From Streptomyces roseolilacinus (GTDB lineage: Bacteria; Actinomycetota; Actinomycetes; Streptomycetales; Streptomycetaceae), in NCBI RefSeq assembly GCF_014649335.1, contig NZ_BMSV01000001.1:620001-684000 (forward strand): a DNA stretch of 64,000 nucleotides, in the 5' to 3' direction. A program made the translations under genes and the position numbers. A model generated the notes under the pieces. The model made no database searches and was not told where the DNA came from. It saw only the letters and a list, made by a program, of their open reading frames with translations. Positions 63,908 to 64,000 of the stretch are shown here, one piece after another (position 1 is the first letter of the stretch; the number at the start of each line of letters is the position of its first letter).

Positions 63908-64000
63908 TCACCGGCCGCGCGCCGCGTCCGTACCCGCACTGACGTGCGGCGGAAGCCGGGCCGGGCGCCGCCGCGGCGCGTCGCCGCTACACGTAGTCCT

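Overview
The window is a chromosomal core segment from a Streptomyces or very close relative. Base composition is very GC-rich with strong third-position GC bias. The gene set and order (purH-purN, sucCD, icmB-like, pcrA, guaA, a Ser/Thr kinase cluster, guaB pair, shbA, bldM, a WhiB-like gene, groES-groEL1) match, as I remember it, the collinear block of S. coelicolor around SCO4761-SCO4814. I see no insertion sequence, prophage, integrase, tRNA, rRNA or CRISPR array, so this looks like vertically inherited sequence.

Layout. 1-7.1 kb: purine biosynthesis (start of purH, purN), two membrane proteins, a sigma-like protein and the TCA-cycle operon sucCD. 7.1-9.5 kb: two secreted or membrane-anchored low-complexity proteins; one has a clear 11-residue repeat. 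9.6-18 kb: two divergent operons, MoxR ATPase - DUF5682 - VWA on the minus strand and SWIM zinc finger - DUF5691 on the plus strand, with a small lipoprotein between them. 18.3-27.6 kb: icmB-like cobalamin subunit, lipase, M23 peptidase, PcrA helicase, NlpC/P60 hydrolase and an esterase. 27.8-32 kb: a PspC-linked two-component system, a PspC membrane protein and a DoxX protein. 32.2-36 kb: guaA, a possible aromatic leader peptide, chorismate mutase and a sortase-anchored surface protein. 36-39.7 kb: GMC oxidoreductase and succinate-semialdehyde dehydrogenase. 39.7-48.4 kb: four tandem Ser/Thr-kinase-like membrane proteins, one of them a degenerate pseudokinase. 48.5-53.6 kb: serine hydrolase, glpD, a nucleotide-sugar dehydrogenase lacking its catalytic Cys, and a membrane protein. 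53.6-58.7 kb: guaB3, guaB, shbA, bldM and a WhiB-like gene. 59-64 kb: LysR, MOSC, SDR, groEL1 and groES with two CIRCE operators.

The most interesting part is the five-gene MoxR/DUF5682/VWA/SWIM/DUF5691 locus. Both operons start from promoters carrying the same 15-bp block with the TTGTCAGTG core of the actinobacterial LexA-independent DNA-damage promoter (RecA-NDp, controlled by PafBC). The SWIM promoter matches the full TTGTCRGTG-N8-TAnnnT pattern and predicts a leaderless mRNA. The DNA helicase gene pcrA in this window carries the same motif. DUF5682 has two GxxH motifs and an EGxxE motif resembling the TIKI/TraB/ChaN fold. Together this suggests a DNA-damage-inducible AAA+/VWA machine with a putative hydrolase and a zinc-binding partner. 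The motifs are read directly from the sequence; the function is inference.
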